DNA of 64,000 bases from Irpex lacteus (taxonomy: Eukaryota; Basidiomycota; Agaricomycetes; Polyporales; Irpicaceae), in the NCBI GenBank assembly GCA_001986395.2, contig MQVO02000028.1:62001-126000 (forward strand). Reading direction: 5' to 3'. The notes beneath the pieces were generated by a model. That model saw only the letters and a list, made by a program, of their open reading frames with translations, was not told the origin of the DNA and did no database searches. The position numbers were made by a program, and so were the translations under genes. Positions 12,250 through 22,607 of the stretch are shown one piece after another. Position 1 is the stretch's first letter. Each line of letters starts with the position of its first letter.

Positions 12250-14925
12250 TCAATCCTTCGCGTGGTTGTACTAAGCAAACAGAAGTTATGCAAGAGACCA
12301 CACAAAAAGATCGAGTCAACTTACCACTGTTACGACCGTTCCATCCTGGAGAACGGCCTTTCCGGGCACCAATGTGTACCCAAAAAGGGCCGGCAAGACG
12401 ATCCGCCATACCACCCAGTACAGCAACCCGAACACAAGGACACCAATGCCTACAACACAATACCTGTTTCATAGACGTCAGCATATCTATTAGATTTGTA
12501 AGAGACAGAGAGAACGCACAGCCAGTAAGGCAGTGGCGGTGTGTCACCCACTCCGTTGGCGGGTCTCAAGAATGGAGCCACTATCACTGCAAATCACATT
12601 AGCATATGAGATACCCTGTTGCCAAATGCCATGCAGAGACTTACGGAAGACTGTGGCCGCGAGGAAGAAGAACGCTAATGGTAGCCACACTGAAAGGAAG
12701 CTAAGCATGAGACTGGATAACAAAGCCGTTGAACTCGCCTTTGAATGGTCTGGCTGCATCCGGCTTCTTCCAGCGTAACCAGAATAGGCCCTATTCCAGA
12801 GAGTTCACAGTATTCCTTAGTACGACCGAACGGTAAAACTCACTATGACGATGAAAAAGTTGATTATCTGCTGGGGATATCCTTCAACGTCTAGGATGAA
12901 CGGATATGCGATGTTGGGAGGCGGCGCAATGATAACAATGATCTAGAAAAGCGTCATTAGCATGAGGCGCGTCCTGGAGAAGAATAAGGACATACGGATG
13001 GGATGGCATGCATGAGAAAACCTGGAAGCGGCGTTTTCATTGGCCAAGTAGATGCCCAGAAGCGGTTCCCGAAAGGGAGTGGTACTCCTTCTTTGGCGAG
13101 TTCTATGCATGAAACTGATATCAGGAACATGAACCTCGCACAGGTAGGTTAAGACGCACCCTGATTGACACGTGAAGACGCGAATATCTACGATCGAGAG
13201 CAAGTCATGTTCAGCGTTTATGACGCGCCTGCATAGCTGTTGCTCACCGTTGTCAGGACATTCCCTAGAGCGCTGTATGCAGGTGAGAGGCGGTACGGTG
13301 TATCATATGCTGCGACTCACCTTAATGCAACAAACACAGTAAGGGCTTTCTGAGCTGAAGGGCCAAACACTTTCTCGAAGAAGATCGATGCGACAGTGAC
13401 TCCGCTATTCAAAATCTCGTCCTTAGAAGCGGCACTGTTCCTCAATCAGCTGACGGCGTTCTTGAAGTATCATCTCCATATACGCACGCAAAATATGCAA
13501 CGTTGGCCAGGAGATAAAGTACGGCACAAAGGGACAGAGCCAAGGGTCCGGCAATTTTCAGAGTGTGTACCGGATCTTTGACATTGTTCATGACGTAGTT
13601 AACGTTGGACCATCCAAAGTATGAGAAGAGGATCTTGAACATGGCTGTTGCGTACTGCGACGAGTCAATGAACGAGTGCTTACTACAAAGTGCTACTCAC
13701 ATCATTCCCACTCTGCGAGCTACCAGCGAAGGCATTTCTGAAGTTCACATGAGGATCCTGAATCTTGGTGTGGCCGGCAAGGACTGCCCAGCCTATCGAT
13801 AGCTGTCAATGCTCCAAAAACTGTGGAAGGCAGCTTATGCAATCTACCTGTGACGACAACGAACACAAGGATGGCAATTTTGAAGAAGGTGAGAGCCTGA
13901 TACAACGTTCAGTATCACTTTCGAGCCTAATGACGGGGAGGGGCGTACATTCATGAGCCAAACACCAGCTCTCGGAAACAACCCATGGACTATGCAGCAA
14001 AATACCAAGGCTGTAAATTAGCAAGGCTATCAGCGTGCTCATCCTAGGAGCTGGGCGCTGAGCTGTCATCACCTGCAATGGCGATACCACGCGTGACCCA
14101 TCTCCCAGCTTCGTGATTCGCTGATACGAGGATGCTGGGGTAAGGTAGGGTCACGATGCTGATTTTAACAACGAGACGATAGGCACTTACTTGCTCGCAA
14201 AAACCTAGAGGGCACATGAGTTTCATTGTGCATATATATAAGAAGCGCGAGGTAGGCAGACCCACAATGCAATTTGATGAACTGAATCCCAGAATGATAG
14301 CATTGGCCGCAAAAACAAAGGTCGCTAGATGCTTTGGGCGCTGGTAGACTGCCTCGAGGTATACCTTCTCGCCTCCGCTCCGAGGGAACATCGTCCCGAG
14401 TTCAAGCCATATGAACAATCCACAGAACGATAACACGAAACCGAGGACCCAAAGCATCAGCGAGGCGCCAACCGAGCCCACCGAGCCGAGGATAGAGGAT
14501 GGGGTGGAAAACACTCCGGTTCCGATGATGCGACCAACGCTGACATCCGGTGTCAGCACAATGGGACCCAGGAGAAGAAAAGATGGATGCTCTCACATCA
14601 ACATCGTGCAACTGGTGACACCAAGATGGCGCCCGAGCCCGCCGGAGGTGTCTTCAGAAGGGATTCAGCTGAAAATCACTCTTAGTCTCGGGAGTGAGAG
14701 GTGCATACCTTCCTCAAACGTCAGCTCGCCTGGATTCAAGTCTGGGTCCATCGCAGTAGTGATCTCCAACACTGATTCCACTTCGACCTTCTCCCTGTCC
14801 TTCTCGTCGACAGGGGAGGCATTGCCGGTCTTGTGGACGTCCGCGTCTTCATTGTCGACAGCAGATGGGCCCGTAAGGGGAATGGTTCGGAGACCACTGG
14901 GATTAAGATACCTGAGGAAGGACAT
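12250..14925 (-). CDS. MUP1-like amino-acid permease, copy 2
   Basis: A paralogue of the permease at 2881-5600 with the same exon order. The start is the ATG at 14925 (MSFLRYLNPSGL), followed by an acidic tail ending in GELTFEEG. The core begins VGRIIGTGVFSTPSSIL, then GSVGASLMLWVLGFVLSFCG and MFPRSGGEKVYLEAVYQRPK. Later exons give ANHEAGRWVTRGIAIAG, FKIAILVFVVVTG, GWSNVNYVMNNVKDPV and FASSRVNQ-like segments, and PPPNIAYPFILDVEGYPQQ. The last hydrophobic segment is YCVVGIGVLVFGLLYWVVWR, and I end the protein with a short exon reading YNHAKD at 12250-12270. That last exon is the least certain part. It should import an amino acid, probably methionine or a similar substrate, at the plasma membrane. 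It is likely functional, as all diagnostic segments are intact. Confidence 0.8.
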
Positions 14926-15304
14926 GGTGAGCTGAAGACAGGCCTCGCGGGATCTCTCAGATACGTCGAACTCTTTATACGCGATAAGCAGACACACACA
15001 CTCTAGAAGGAGCCACTCCTACTCGGTCTGTCTCCATTCATTCCTATCGTATGTAACTGATAGAAGCCTCGAAGGCGTCTGGCAGTATGGTGGTGCAAAC
15101 GCTCTTCTTCGTGGGACAGTAAATCAACACACATGATACCTGGATCAGACGGAGCTCAGTTCGACCGTAGAACAGGCAGGTATCAAAGAAATAGGACTTA
15201 CGCAAGAAGTCCTTGGGATCGCGTCTTTCTAGGGTCGCACAATTTCTCGAGAACAGAATGAGAAGAGATATTTCTAGCGAGGTTCAAATGGACCCCCGCT
15301 TCCT
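14926..15304. other. Upstream region of permease 2
   Basis: Contains the presumed promoter of the permease starting at 14925. I see no clear TATA box and no gene. Confidence 0.35.
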
Positions 15305-15695
15305 AGTCTTGATTACCTGTTCGCCTTAGTCCCATGTATACTGCGCACCAACAGTCCATCTCGTCCCATCCCATAGCAGTTGACCGCAACAGAAGGGTGC
15401 CGCACTGTCCTTCGCATACTGACGCAAGCGCGTCTTCAGCTAACAGATCCATCAGAACCTGCCGAAGCAAAGACGTTGGAGCTAAAATGAACGACATATC
15501 GGCACTTTGACACATTCCGAGGTACGAAGTTCGAGAACTTACATCGGATGACGAGGCGCACAACGCACCGGCCATACGCGGTCGACATCGTTAACGGTTT
15601 GCTGATAACACTTGAAGTCGTGTTTCTTCTCCTGGACATCCAGATTGTGGTCAAAATAGTCGTGCATAGCTATACGTACCGAGGATCCATGTGGG
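15305..15695 (-). pseudogene. Decayed duplicate of the middle and C-terminal part of BUB3
   Basis: The minus-strand sequence is co-linear with exons 6-7 of the intact BUB3 gene just to its right. The reading RIAMHDYFDHNLDVQEKKHD followed by FKCYQQTVNDVDRVWPV matches the BUB3 segment RIAVEYFDPSPEAQEKKYAF and its continuation. After a region matching the BUB3 intron comes SSNVFASAGSDGSVS, matching YNTFASAGSDGTVS. Then come decayed remains of the conserved VAFNCDGTKLAVG segment. The frame is broken and there is no start. It is a truncated tandem copy in the same orientation and about 120 bp beyond the BUB3 stop. Confidence 0.75.
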
Positions 15696-15815
15696 CTAAT
15701 TCTGCAATATCCATCTCAAGCGTGAACATCAACAGCGCTCAAAAATTAATGTGCACATATGCATATGATCGGTCGGACTATCCTGCATACAGCCGCACAT
15801 ATATCGTGCAACCTC

Positions 15816-17273
15816 TCAATTGCCCGTCCATCCCTTCGGCTACAATCACGCTCAAAATCAGCAAGCAACTCACTACGCCCTCTCGTTACAGATCCAGAAC
15901 TCACCTTAACCTCATCACCCACAGTCCTGATGAAGACTTTCGGCGCCTCAGCCGTCTTCGCCCCCTGCTCGCCTTCGTCCCACGTGTAACTAACCCCCAC
16001 AGCCAACTTCGTCCCGTCGCAGTTGAACGCCACAGAGGGAATGGCGGCGCTGTATTTCGGGTACTGGCGCAGGCGCTTTTTGAGTTTGTGGTCCCAGATG
16101 GAGACGGTCCCGTCAGAGCCTGCTGAGGCGAATGTGTTGTAACTGAGAGAGGATGTGTGGTGTAATTATAAGCACTCGGATAAGGCAGAAGAGGTGAGAA
16201 GGGGAAGAGAGGACTTACATTGGGTGGAAGGCGAGAGAGTTGACGGGCCAGACGTGGTCGACGTCGTTGATGGTCTGGCGATGACATTTGAAGGCGTATT
16301 TCTTCTCCTGGGCTTCGGGGCTAGGATCAAAGTATTCCACAGCTATCCGTCCTTCCACTGAAGCAGTTGCAAAACCTTTGTACGGGGTATCGTATCAGTT
16401 GAAGCTCTTAGTAGAGAGTGAAGAGCGAGGTTTTTGGGGGAAGGCACCCACACTGCACTACATACCTTGTCCGTCTACCATACACGCCAAAGCCCGCGTC
16501 ATAAACTTCAAACTGCTCTCCCGACTCTGCGGAGAGTCCATCTTGCGAATGTCATAAATATTGAACAAACGACTGGCCATGCCGACTACGAGCGTGTTGT
16601 TGACGAGGTCCATGTGGTACACGCGTTCTGGGACGGTGTGAGATGATGTTTGGGGGGAGGATGCGCGTGGGTCCCAGAAACGCACTGTGCGATCCCATGA
16701 GCCGCTGATGACTGAGTCTATATACATTGTGGAGTGGTCGTCGTTAGAAGTATATATGAGATGAGAAGGCGCTGGTCACGCACTGATTTCCTTTGCGTAG
16801 CTCAGACTCGAGATGGCGTCGGCGTGTTGACCAAGATGGTTTATTTTCTCGGCTGAGAGATCGAGTCTGTGCTCATGACGGTGTTTAATAAATGACACGG
16901 TCAAAAGAGGACAGGCACTCACTCCCTTAGTGAGGTATCCAGTCCACCACTGTATGCGCGGTCTGCTGTGGCGAAGGAGGATGTAAGGACCGCGGCACGG
17001 TGGTCAAACTTTGCTTTCTGTTGATTTGCCTCCACATCGTATAGTCGGACAGTCTAACATGTCTTATTCATAAGCATTCATAAAGAAGTGGTTAATTATG
17101 CTGTACTCACCGTGTCCCATGCCGAAACTAGCAAATGCGCCGGATTTGAAGGCGAAAAGCGCACAGTTGAGACACTGTCAAAGGGCGGTGACGAGAGTTC
17201 GATTTGTTCTGAGGTTTAGAGCTCATCAATATCGAGCCAGAATGACGAGCCAGCCCAATTACGCACCAGCCAT
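15816..17273 (-). CDS. BUB3: Mitotic checkpoint WD40 protein BUB3
   Basis: A WD40 beta-propeller protein of about 330 residues, the usual BUB3 length. BUB3 docks BUB1 and MAD3/BUBR1 on phosphorylated kinetochores in the spindle checkpoint. The first exon is only 7 nt (17267-17273, ATGGCTG); exon 2 is 17111-17208. The assembled protein begins MAEQIELSSPPFDSVSTVRF, then has SAWDTTVRLYDVEANQQ, NSVISGSWDRTVRFWDPR, NTLVVGMASRLFNIYDIR and GFATASVEGRIAVEYFDP. It continues with QTINDVDHVWPVNSLAFHP, FASAGSDGTVSIWDHKLKKR and FIRTVGDEVKPKG. The SVEGRIAVEYFDPSPEAQEK and AFHP...NTFASAGSDG stretches are BUB3 hallmarks. I place the stop at 15816-15818 after a short last exon giving PKGWTGN, matching the KPK tail of the family. 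All splice phases agree. Confidence 0.9.
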
Positions 17274-17904
17274 GACGGGGTAAAACGAAGTGCGAATTAG
17301 ACCAGGAAAGCTTCACAAAAGGCTATAGACGAACTGGACCACTCTTCACAATCGTTTCGGTAGATTCAAATTCTGCAAGTGTTCTTGTACGAGTTACGCC
17401 GCCGACCGAGATGGGTGTACGAAGTGAGGACAGAACTTTGGCGTGAAGCGCGGCCACTCAGGCCTCAGGCTCGAAGAGGACCAAAGTAGACGCCCATAAC
17501 GTTCAAACCCCGGGTCCCGTGATCATTATTTTGAGGTGTGGTCCAGGACGCGTCGTATGGCGGCATGTCGTACTCCTTTTTGCCTTCCATCCGTATGATA
17601 CAACAGAGTACACTGGTAAATCGTGCATGACGATGACTCAGAAACAGACAGCACGAGAGCAGGTATACAGGATGAGTAGAGGAGTGTCTGAACATCGGAA
17701 AGCAGCTTGCAAACATAAACAAACACGAAACAAACGAATGGAAAGCAAGGGGGTACGTATCAGATGAAGTATATCGAAAGCAAGAAGAAGAAGGCGAAAT
17801 AATCGAGAACTGTTCTTGAAGATGGTGTCGTCAAACGGGATATGAGGCGTGGGGCTGGGTATCGATTTAAAATTGAAAAAGAGAAGAGTCCAGGGAGGTA
17901 AGTA
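17274..17904. other. Intergenic between BUB3 and metacaspase-like gene A
   Basis: Holds the BUB3 promoter on its left side and the 3' flank of the metacaspase-like gene on its right. Small frames at 17465-17767 overlap antisense and show no domain. Confidence 0.4.
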
Positions 17905-19786
17905 TCAAAGTTCAAAGATCCTTTCCGGGGCCTAGGAGGTATTAGTCAGCCATTGAGATATCGGGTTTTGCACGCTTTCACTTACCTTGCGAGATAGAGA
18001 GCCGATCTATAGCAGCAATACATCAATCATGGGTAGCAGGAAGGAAAGTGCGATGGAACATACCACAGGTTGCTGGATACATCTAATAATCTGAAGCTTC
18101 TTGTCGACGATGTTCTTGTTTACAATTTGTGTCTCGGCCAAAGTTTTCCAGTACATGTTCATCCAATCACAACGTAGCTGCTTCATCTTGTTGCTGAGAT
18201 AATAAGTTAGAAGAGACCGTAAAATATCCGAAAAGGAAGTGTACTTTAGCTCTTGCACTAATGTACGAGTAACAATGGGTCCATTAAGGCTCTCTGTTTG
18301 CTATCGTTAGTACCCGACACTTCAACTCATAGCCCAGACCACTCACCGATAATGTCGATAAAAACCTTGCATAAACCGAGTTAAAAATCACTCGGGTAGT
18401 ATAATTATGGTGAAGTACTGACCATGGTCATTGAGTCCTTACTGGAGTATGTAGTCTCGCCATCGTGGGATGAAGCTAGTGACATCTAGTATGCGGTCAG
18501 ACGGACCATAACACATAGGGTGGAGGCAGACTCACTATTTCTGGTAACTCCCCTGGTGGCGGCGAAGAACAACGTGGTAGCTCTCCGAATAAAGACGCAT
18601 TACTCTTGTCACTCTCATCTTGGGCATCCGGGGGAGACCTGTTCGACCTGCTGGAAGAAGACTCGTCCATGGAAGGGATCATTTCCTCACGTCGTTCAAC
18701 GTCCGTTGCCGTCCTCTTCATCGGCAATTGTTTCCGCGGCCGGAAAAGGTCGAGCGAACGTCTCTTCCACCTCTCTGCCCAGGGTTTAATCCGAGGTCGG
18801 ATAAGAGTTTTCATTCGGCAGTGACAGCGCTCATCGTCTTGCCAATGAAAGTCTAAATCTTGAGCATCTCTCAACGCCTGTGCATGTTTATCAACCCGAG
18901 TATGACGTACCGAAGAGTGTACCAGAGTTACACGTGTCAGAAATAGCCTAGGATATTAACATGAGTCGAGGAACGAAGAACGGCAAAGATTTCGAAGCTT
19001 ACCACCAGCTTTGCTCCAACCGGTATGCGATCGACCAAATGTCGGCGGAGCTCCTGTAAACAAGGTTTGAGACGGATAAGAAGACTATATCTTGACAAAA
19101 TTAATCGTACATTATCCATAATGATGGCGTCATGTATCTTCCTTCTCTCTTTACGTTCGATCTTCGAGAAGTCGAGGTGACCTTCAGCAAGACTTCTTCC
19201 GCACAGTAAAGTTGGAACATCCTTGCCGTCCACCAATATGACTGAAGAAGATGAATGGTGTGATCGCGTACCGCAATAATACACAACTCACCTTCGTCGA
19301 GGTTGTCGTTTTCCGTGCCACGACGGTTTACAACTTGATAGCAATGGCCAGCGACTACTCTAGTAATCAGCACAGAGGACTTGTCTTGACGAAGATAGCC
19401 CGCTGCCATCGGTCATATAGCAAGGCTTACAGTAGAAAACCCTGCGATCCCCACGTTTTACATCACGGACGAGGTTCGCGATCTCACGAAACTGCATAGA
19501 GGACATTGCACCCGATGAGCAACAGTCAAGAAATTATGTAGTCGTTGGTACTCACGATATTCTTCCTCGTAGGCCGCATCGTCACGTCATCACTACCGTC
19601 CCTCATCTTGATGATACATTCGGGACAGTACCCCCAGAAATCCACTAGGTGCTGTGCCAGCCGGTCCTGGTCCGCATGAGTTGTACTGAGGTTCTCAACA
19701 CCGTCTCGATTCTCATATGAGAGAGCAATAAGTAGCGCTTTGGCCTTACATTGGCTCGGATGACTGAGAGTGGAGGCGGCGACCAT
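17905..19786 (-). CDS. Metacaspase-like cysteine protease A
   Basis: A caspase-fold (C14) protein of roughly 400 residues spread over about ten exons. Exon 1 starts at the ATG at 19786 and carries KAKALLIALSYENRDG and TTHADQDRLAQHLVDFWGY, ending PTRKNI: the first strand and helices of the p20 core. The His half of the active site reads FAGHCYQVVNRRGTENDN, across an intron, and the Cys half reads AISDTCNSGTLF. Canonical metacaspases have SGHGG or SGHGS and DSCHSG, so the catalytic His and Cys are kept but their neighbours are altered. A Ser/Pro-rich linker follows, then a helical segment with KMKQLRCDWMNMYW, and short exons giving IGSLSRK and APERIFEL before the stop at 17905. The tail matches genes B and C. 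A TATA-like box lies about 70 nt upstream. Substrate specificity (Arg/Lys versus other) cannot be told. Confidence 0.8.
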
Positions 19787-19852
19787 TCACTGGAACTGGA
19801 TAGAGAAGGAAGAAAGAAGAGATGTGGAGCCGCTGGACCGACGTATCAGAGT

Positions 19853-19863
19853 CATATATACTC
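19853..19863 (-). promoter_or_regulatory. Putative TATA box of metacaspase-like gene A
   Basis: Reads GAGTATATATG on the minus strand, about 70 nt upstream of the ATG at 19786. The assignment rests on motif and spacing. Confidence 0.4.
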
Positions 19864-20289
19864 ATTTCCAGAGGCGGTGGCTCAGCCACACCGAGAGACG
19901 CGACCACTGGTGTAACGTCCATCACGGTGGAATTCGAAGGATTAATGGACAGGCGCTTGATGGCACGAGGCAGCGTCCAGCGATAGTCCCAGAAACGGAG
20001 GACCGTTCAGTGTAAAGTGCATCGCTGTTACTCGGAAGGTGCGTTCAAGTTCAAGCCGGTGAGAACGCTATCTAGCTAGAGTACAATCGCGATGAGAATG
20101 GATCATCGATATCGTGGATGATTGGAGAGACATCACGTACTAACAGACCCGAAACGGCCTTTGTTTGGGAGTGTCGCGCTCTGCAAAGTGTGGCTCATGT
20201 GGTTCGTGTATGTCGTTGCAGGTGGGAGACTTTGGCTCTGGCGGTGCAATCTGTCAGTGTCGTCAGAGGATATATTTACAGGAAGGTCT

Positions 20290-20980
20290 CTGGGGTTTGT
20301 CTTGGACACCCAAATCACCTACGCGGGACTTCGGCATGACGTCCCGAAAGAATCCCAGACCTAAAGCTTGAGGGCCTAAACCGCCGGCACTAGTAGAAGA
20401 GCTTAATGTACAGCATGTTTAACCTGATTGGCTTCAATCGGCCATACCTGTCGGACGAGCCTCACAGATGAAACAGACAGCAGCACAGCAGCTCCGCACC
20501 TCCAGTTGAACACGTTCTTCACTGTCGAAAAGGAAACAGTGCGATATGCGGTCGCTTAGCACAGCTTTGCCAAACCATAATCTTTCACGGCGTATACTCC
20601 CCATACAATGCGTCATCCCGGTAGTTGGCTTGAATTGAGCGTGCCAAGTCAATAGTAATTGGTTAAGGCGCATGTTGGTTTCCCCGTTGAATATCCAAAG
20701 GCAGACAACGGGTACTCGTCCTGAAGACCACGAAGAGGTCTGCGCCAGGATGAGCACATGTGACATGCGCTCACCCTCCTTCAGGAAGAATTGGCCGGCT
20801 CAAATATTGTTCTGTGGCTACAGTCAGCCATTTTCTAACAAATACTCAAGACATAACTCACTCAGTCCGAGTACAGCCAAGCTGCCGGGAGGCTGACTCT
20901 CTCGAGTTGATCAGACTCAAAGTCAGCCCTCCGGCCATCCTCGTCTTCGGTCGCGTGGCTACTTTGTCGTCGATGGCCGA
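20290..20980 (-). CDS. Unresolved minus-strand exons of an unknown gene
   Basis: Several short open stretches join in phase across consensus introns. From right to left they contain AIDDKVATRPKTRMAGGLTL, then QYLSRPILPEGG. A longer block from about 20766 to 20434 includes RLNQLLLTWHAQFKP, RERLWFGKAVLSDRISHCF and CEARPTG. An intron with GTATGG and a TTTAG acceptor leads to PQALGLGFFRDVMPKSRVGD. I do not recognise any domain. The last two blocks are conserved in the duplicate at 50065-50430 with changes that mostly keep the frame, which supports past coding function. They may be downstream exons of the gene at 21089-21757. I could not join every block with confidence. Confidence 0.35.
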
Positions 20981-21088
20981 TCTGTTAAGAATGAAACTAT
21001 CAGTAGACGATGACGCCACCAGAGGTCCAGGGTCGCCAGTCAGCCCAAAGTTGTCGCTATCGTCAAAGCCCCAGAGTCAGACGTGTGC

Positions 21089-21757
21089 CTAGAATTTAAC
21101 ACCTTCAACAAGAGCCTGTCGCCTAGCACTCTTCGCAGCCGTCGACCTGACTGCGGCCGGAGCCGGTGTCGGGGCAGGTTCGGCGCACAGTAACTCCAAC
21201 TCTGCGAAAAGAACCGACTGACTAGCGGGAACCTGGGTGAAGGGGTCGCAGAGGGCCTCCAGTTCGTCGAACAACGCGGCCTGGTCGATGTCGGCAAGAG
21301 AGTCGTCCACGGTCTTCAACTTCTGGCGAGGCGGTTCGCCCAAGAACGCAAGGATATCATCCATGAGAGTGTCGCCAGAGTCACAAGAGCCAATAGACAC
21401 AGCCGTTGCCGTCGAAGAGCCAGAGACAGAGCGTGGTTGCCAGATAGCTTGATGACCGGGTGGGACTTGACGCGTCGACAGTTGCTGGCGGTGGTGGCTG
21501 GCAGAGTCTTCGAACTGTAGAGCCTCCCAGAGACCGACGTCGGCAACCATCTCGATGGGACCGGTGCCGGCGATGTTGACTAGATTGTCGGCGTTGAGCT
21601 TGATGCCCTTGGATGTCGAAGCATGTGCAAGAGGGACCAGATGGATCCGTATCGTCGCTTCTGCAAAACTAGTGGCCGGGACGGAACGAGAGACGAGGGC
21701 CTTGTTCTCGGCGACCCGCGCACGAGAGAAGACATTGGTGAATGAGAAGAATGGCAT
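21089..21757 (-). CDS. Hypothetical protein, 222 residues
   Basis: A single open frame from ATG at 21757 to a stop at 21089. The N-terminal half (MPFFSFTNVFSRARVAENKA, then ATIRIHLVPLAHAS) looks folded. The C-terminal half is acidic and Ala/Pro-rich with repeated leucines (LFDELEALC and LFAELELLC), resembling two short amphipathic helices. No family is recognised. An in-frame alternative is that an intron near the C-terminus links it to the exons at 20290-20980, since TTCTAG acceptors lie at the stop. Codon use looks like the neighbours. I am fairly sure it is coding and unsure of its 3' end. Confidence 0.5.
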   Translation of the reverse strand: MPFFSFTNVFSRARVAENKALVSRSVPATSFAEATIRIHLVPLAHASTSKGIKLNADNLVNIAGTGPIEMVADVGLWEALQFEDSASHHRQQLSTRQVPPGHQAIWQPRSVSGSSTATAVSIGSCDSGDTLMDDILAFLGEPPRQKLKTVDDSLADIDQAALFDELEALCDPFTQVPASQSVLFAELELLCAEPAPTPAPAAVRSTAAKSARRQALVEGVKF

Positions 21758-22367
21758 GATATCGATAGGGATATAGGAATGGGTAGGGGACGCGGTGGGG
21801 GTGAATACGGTAGTAGTTAACTAAGGTAGAGATTCAGAGGGCTGGGAATAAATAGATTTAAAGGCACCTTCTCCCGTGGACGGCTTGCTCATCTGCAATG
21901 ACCGACTTGTCAGCCTGTTCACCCAACGATCGCAGACAGGCGAAACCGAAATGATAGAGGCTCCTAAGCCGTTGCTTCATCTTCAAATCTGGTGAATGAT
22001 TTTCACTGTTTTGGAGGTGAAGCAAGACACCAATGTTCCGAGTGTACGGCGGCAGTATGAGTGTACTTGTCTGTCATTCTTTACATGCGGAGAGATGGTG
22101 AGCACTGAGCACACGGTCAACCAGCAGAGCACTCTACCTCAACGAGTGTTGACGATGGTGTTGAACGTTGATGCATTGATGCCTGGCCCAGTTGGAAGCT
22201 TAAGATACACCGATTGCTAGTGTAACACCGCGCAATGCGCGCATAAGTACACAGTGAAGCTGGCTCGGAGGACGATTTTGGATTGATCTTGGGTAGGATG
22301 CTCTTTAGATCATGATCGGAACAGCGATTGTTGATAACGGAAGGAATAGGTATTTCGACAAACCGTC
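21758..22367. other. Intergenic upstream of the 21.1-21.8 kb gene
   Basis: Probable promoter region of the minus-strand gene ending at 21757, followed by the 5' flank of the tRNA. A 74-codon frame at 21996-22220 has no support. Confidence 0.4.
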
Positions 22368-22440
22368 TCCCGTTTAGCTCAGTTGGTAGAGCGCGTCACT
22401 AGTAATGACGAGGTCAGTCGTTCGAGTCGGCTAATGGGAA
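22368..22440 (+). tRNA. tRNA-Thr (anticodon AGU), no intron
   Basis: A complete 73-nt cloverleaf. The acceptor stem TCCCGTT pairs with AATGGGA, with one G-T pair. The D-arm is GCTC/GAGC with an AGTTGGTA loop. The anticodon stem CGTCA/TGACG holds the loop CTAGTAA, giving anticodon AGT. The T-arm is AGTCG/CGGCT with loop TTCGAGT. The discriminator base is A, and CCA is not encoded, as expected for a nuclear eukaryotic gene. The AGGTC variable region is of normal length. No intron is present in the anticodon loop. Confidence 0.95.
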
Positions 22441-22607
22441 CTGCAATAATACAACTTCTTCGGTCTTGGGGCTGCAGTGGGCGCACAATTTTATACCCTC
22501 GGAGTACTAGCTGGCTAGTCCTAACTCATGTAGCCAGCTACTATACTTATTTGTGTGAGGCTGTTGCGTCACAGATATATGCATATAGATAAACGACCTC
22601 ATGTACC

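Larger units (their letters stand above)
17905..20540. repeat. Segmental duplication, arm 1 (inverted copy at 50065-52728)
   Basis: The whole of metacaspase-like gene A and about 750 bp upstream match 50065-52728 in reverse orientation. Exons, intron positions and upstream sequence all correspond, including the CEARPTGMAD frame and the ALGLGFFRDV frame. The two copies are diverged, with many substitutions and small gaps, so the event is not recent. Confidence 0.75.
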
